Of a stretch of 49,852 nucleotides of DNA, positions 49,441 through 49,852 are shown one piece after another. How positions within the stretch are numbered: the stretch's first letter is position 1; each line of letters begins with the position of its first letter. The DNA is from CAITWF01 sp038231575 (lineage in GTDB: Bacteria > Verrucomicrobiota > Verrucomicrobiia > Opitutales > Opitutaceae), in the NCBI GenBank assembly GCA_038231575.1, contig JBBRLB010000033.1, positions 1 to 49,852 on the forward strand. Direction: 5' to 3'. Position numbers and translations under genes: made by a program. The notes under the pieces were generated by a model. That model made no database searches. It was not told the DNA's origin and saw only the letters and a program-made list of their open reading frames with translations.

Positions 49441-49852
49441 TTACTTCGGCGGATGGCCGTTGCCGTTACCGTTGGTCGCGGGCGGAAACGCCCGGCGGCG
49501 CAGCGGCCGATCGCCGGCCGCCTCGTTCGCGAGCCCGACGAGTTCATCGATCACAATCGTGGGATCCTCCTCGTAGCGGAGCTTCAGGAAGTTTGCACGC
49601 ATCGCGTCGTATGCGGCGGGATTCGTCATCCAGTTGTCGATGAGGTGCGCGAAGTCGGCGGCATCCTCGATTTTCTCGGAGGCGGCGCCGTTGCGGAAGA
49701 ATTTCCACGTGAGTTCCTCCTGCGGCATGATGCCACCGAACGCGTTGAAAATAATCGGGCACTTGAAGTGCAGCGCCTTGGCGCAGGTGGTGGTGCCGCC
49801 GCGCGTGACGATGGCGTCGCTCGCCTGCATGTAGAGATGGACGATGTCGGAG
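49441..49852 (-). CDS. MurG/GT28-type glycosyltransferase, C-terminal part (truncated by window edge)
   Basis: Only the last ~136 residues are in the window; the reading frame runs off the right edge without a start. SDIVHLYMQASDAIVTRGG and TTTCAKALHFKCPIIF form the GT28 C-terminal donor-site region, in which an acidic residue after the TRGG-type loop and a Gly-rich turn bind UDP-sugar. A low-complexity tail (PPATNGNGNGHPPK) ends the protein. The family includes MurG and glycolipid synthases, so the substrate may be a lipid. The following WcaL-like gene starts 50 bases later. Confidence 0.75.
   Translation of the reverse strand, partial: SDIVHLYMQASDAIVTRGGTTTCAKALHFKCPIIFNAFGGIMPQEELTWKFFRNGAASEKIEDAADFAHLIDNWMTNPAAYDAMRANFLKLRYEEDPTIVIDELVGLANEAAGDRPLRRRAFPPATNGNGNGHPPK

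Noticed and set aside
1..49852. tRNA, rRNA or CRISPR array
   Set aside because: No cloverleaf-like, rRNA-like or regularly spaced repeat structure was seen. The repeats found are hairpins in single gaps.

Overview
The window is GC-rich and densely coded on both strands. I read it as an extracellular-polysaccharide or lipopolysaccharide (O-antigen-like) locus with a block of secreted proteins inserted into it. Four features suggest a Verrucomicrobiota bacterium of the Opitutaceae type. One is a large Oar-like TonB-dependent receptor. Another is a pair of secreted proteases that end in the same tandem C-terminal module (terminal EIYELP). Start codons mostly lack Shine-Dalgarno motifs and often follow pyrimidine-rich leaders. 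The short intergenic gaps are full of hairpin repeats. This placement is inference; no rRNA or other marker gene is present.

Layout. 1-12056 (plus strand): a truncated two-domain GT2 glycosyltransferase, two methyltransferases, a polytopic membrane protein, a YfhO-like membrane protein, a zinc-ribbon methyltransferase, a DPM1-like GT2, a probable frameshifted membrane-protein remnant (10508-10943), and an SDR epimerase lacking the usual catalytic Tyr. 12099-18983 (plus): a small secreted protein, a matrixin metalloprotease and a subtilase/beta-propeller fusion. 19120-23474: methyltransferase, secreted Pro-rich protein, methyltransferase (minus), SDR and GT2. 23584-26874: TonB-dependent receptor closed by a textbook terminator. 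27054-30994 (plus): an RmlD/RHM-like reductase, rfbB, rfbA and a GT2. 30981-36286 (minus): methyltransferase, large membrane protein, SDR lacking Tyr, and membrane-anchored GT2, with three copies of a 19-bp palindrome in the gaps. 36360-38778 (plus): GT4 with an extra N-terminal domain, and a methyltransferase. 38795-41370 (minus): methyltransferase and membrane protein. 41480-47076 (plus): two membrane proteins (the second a paralogue of the one at 39775-41370), a GT4 and an alpha-oxoamine synthase. 47160-49852 (minus): two GT4 genes and the C-terminal end of a MurG/GT28-type transferase running off the right edge.

Working together: RfbA and RfbB make dTDP-4-keto-6-deoxyglucose, which the reductase-like SDR and the other SDRs may convert to deoxysugars. 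About nine glycosyltransferases assemble glycans, eight methyltransferases could decorate them, and the polyprenyl-phosphate GT2 enzymes plus six GT-C-like membrane proteins could transfer sugars on the periplasmic side. The alpha-oxoamine synthase raises the possibility of a lipid (sphingoid-type) acceptor. No flippase, polymerase (Wzx/Wzy), ABC exporter, tRNA, rRNA or CRISPR array was recognised.

The least explained signals are the shared C-terminal module of the two proteases, a shared C-terminal soluble domain on three GT-C-like proteins, the TGTAACGTA-W-TACGTTACA palindromes, and the two SDRs with a substituted catalytic Tyr.
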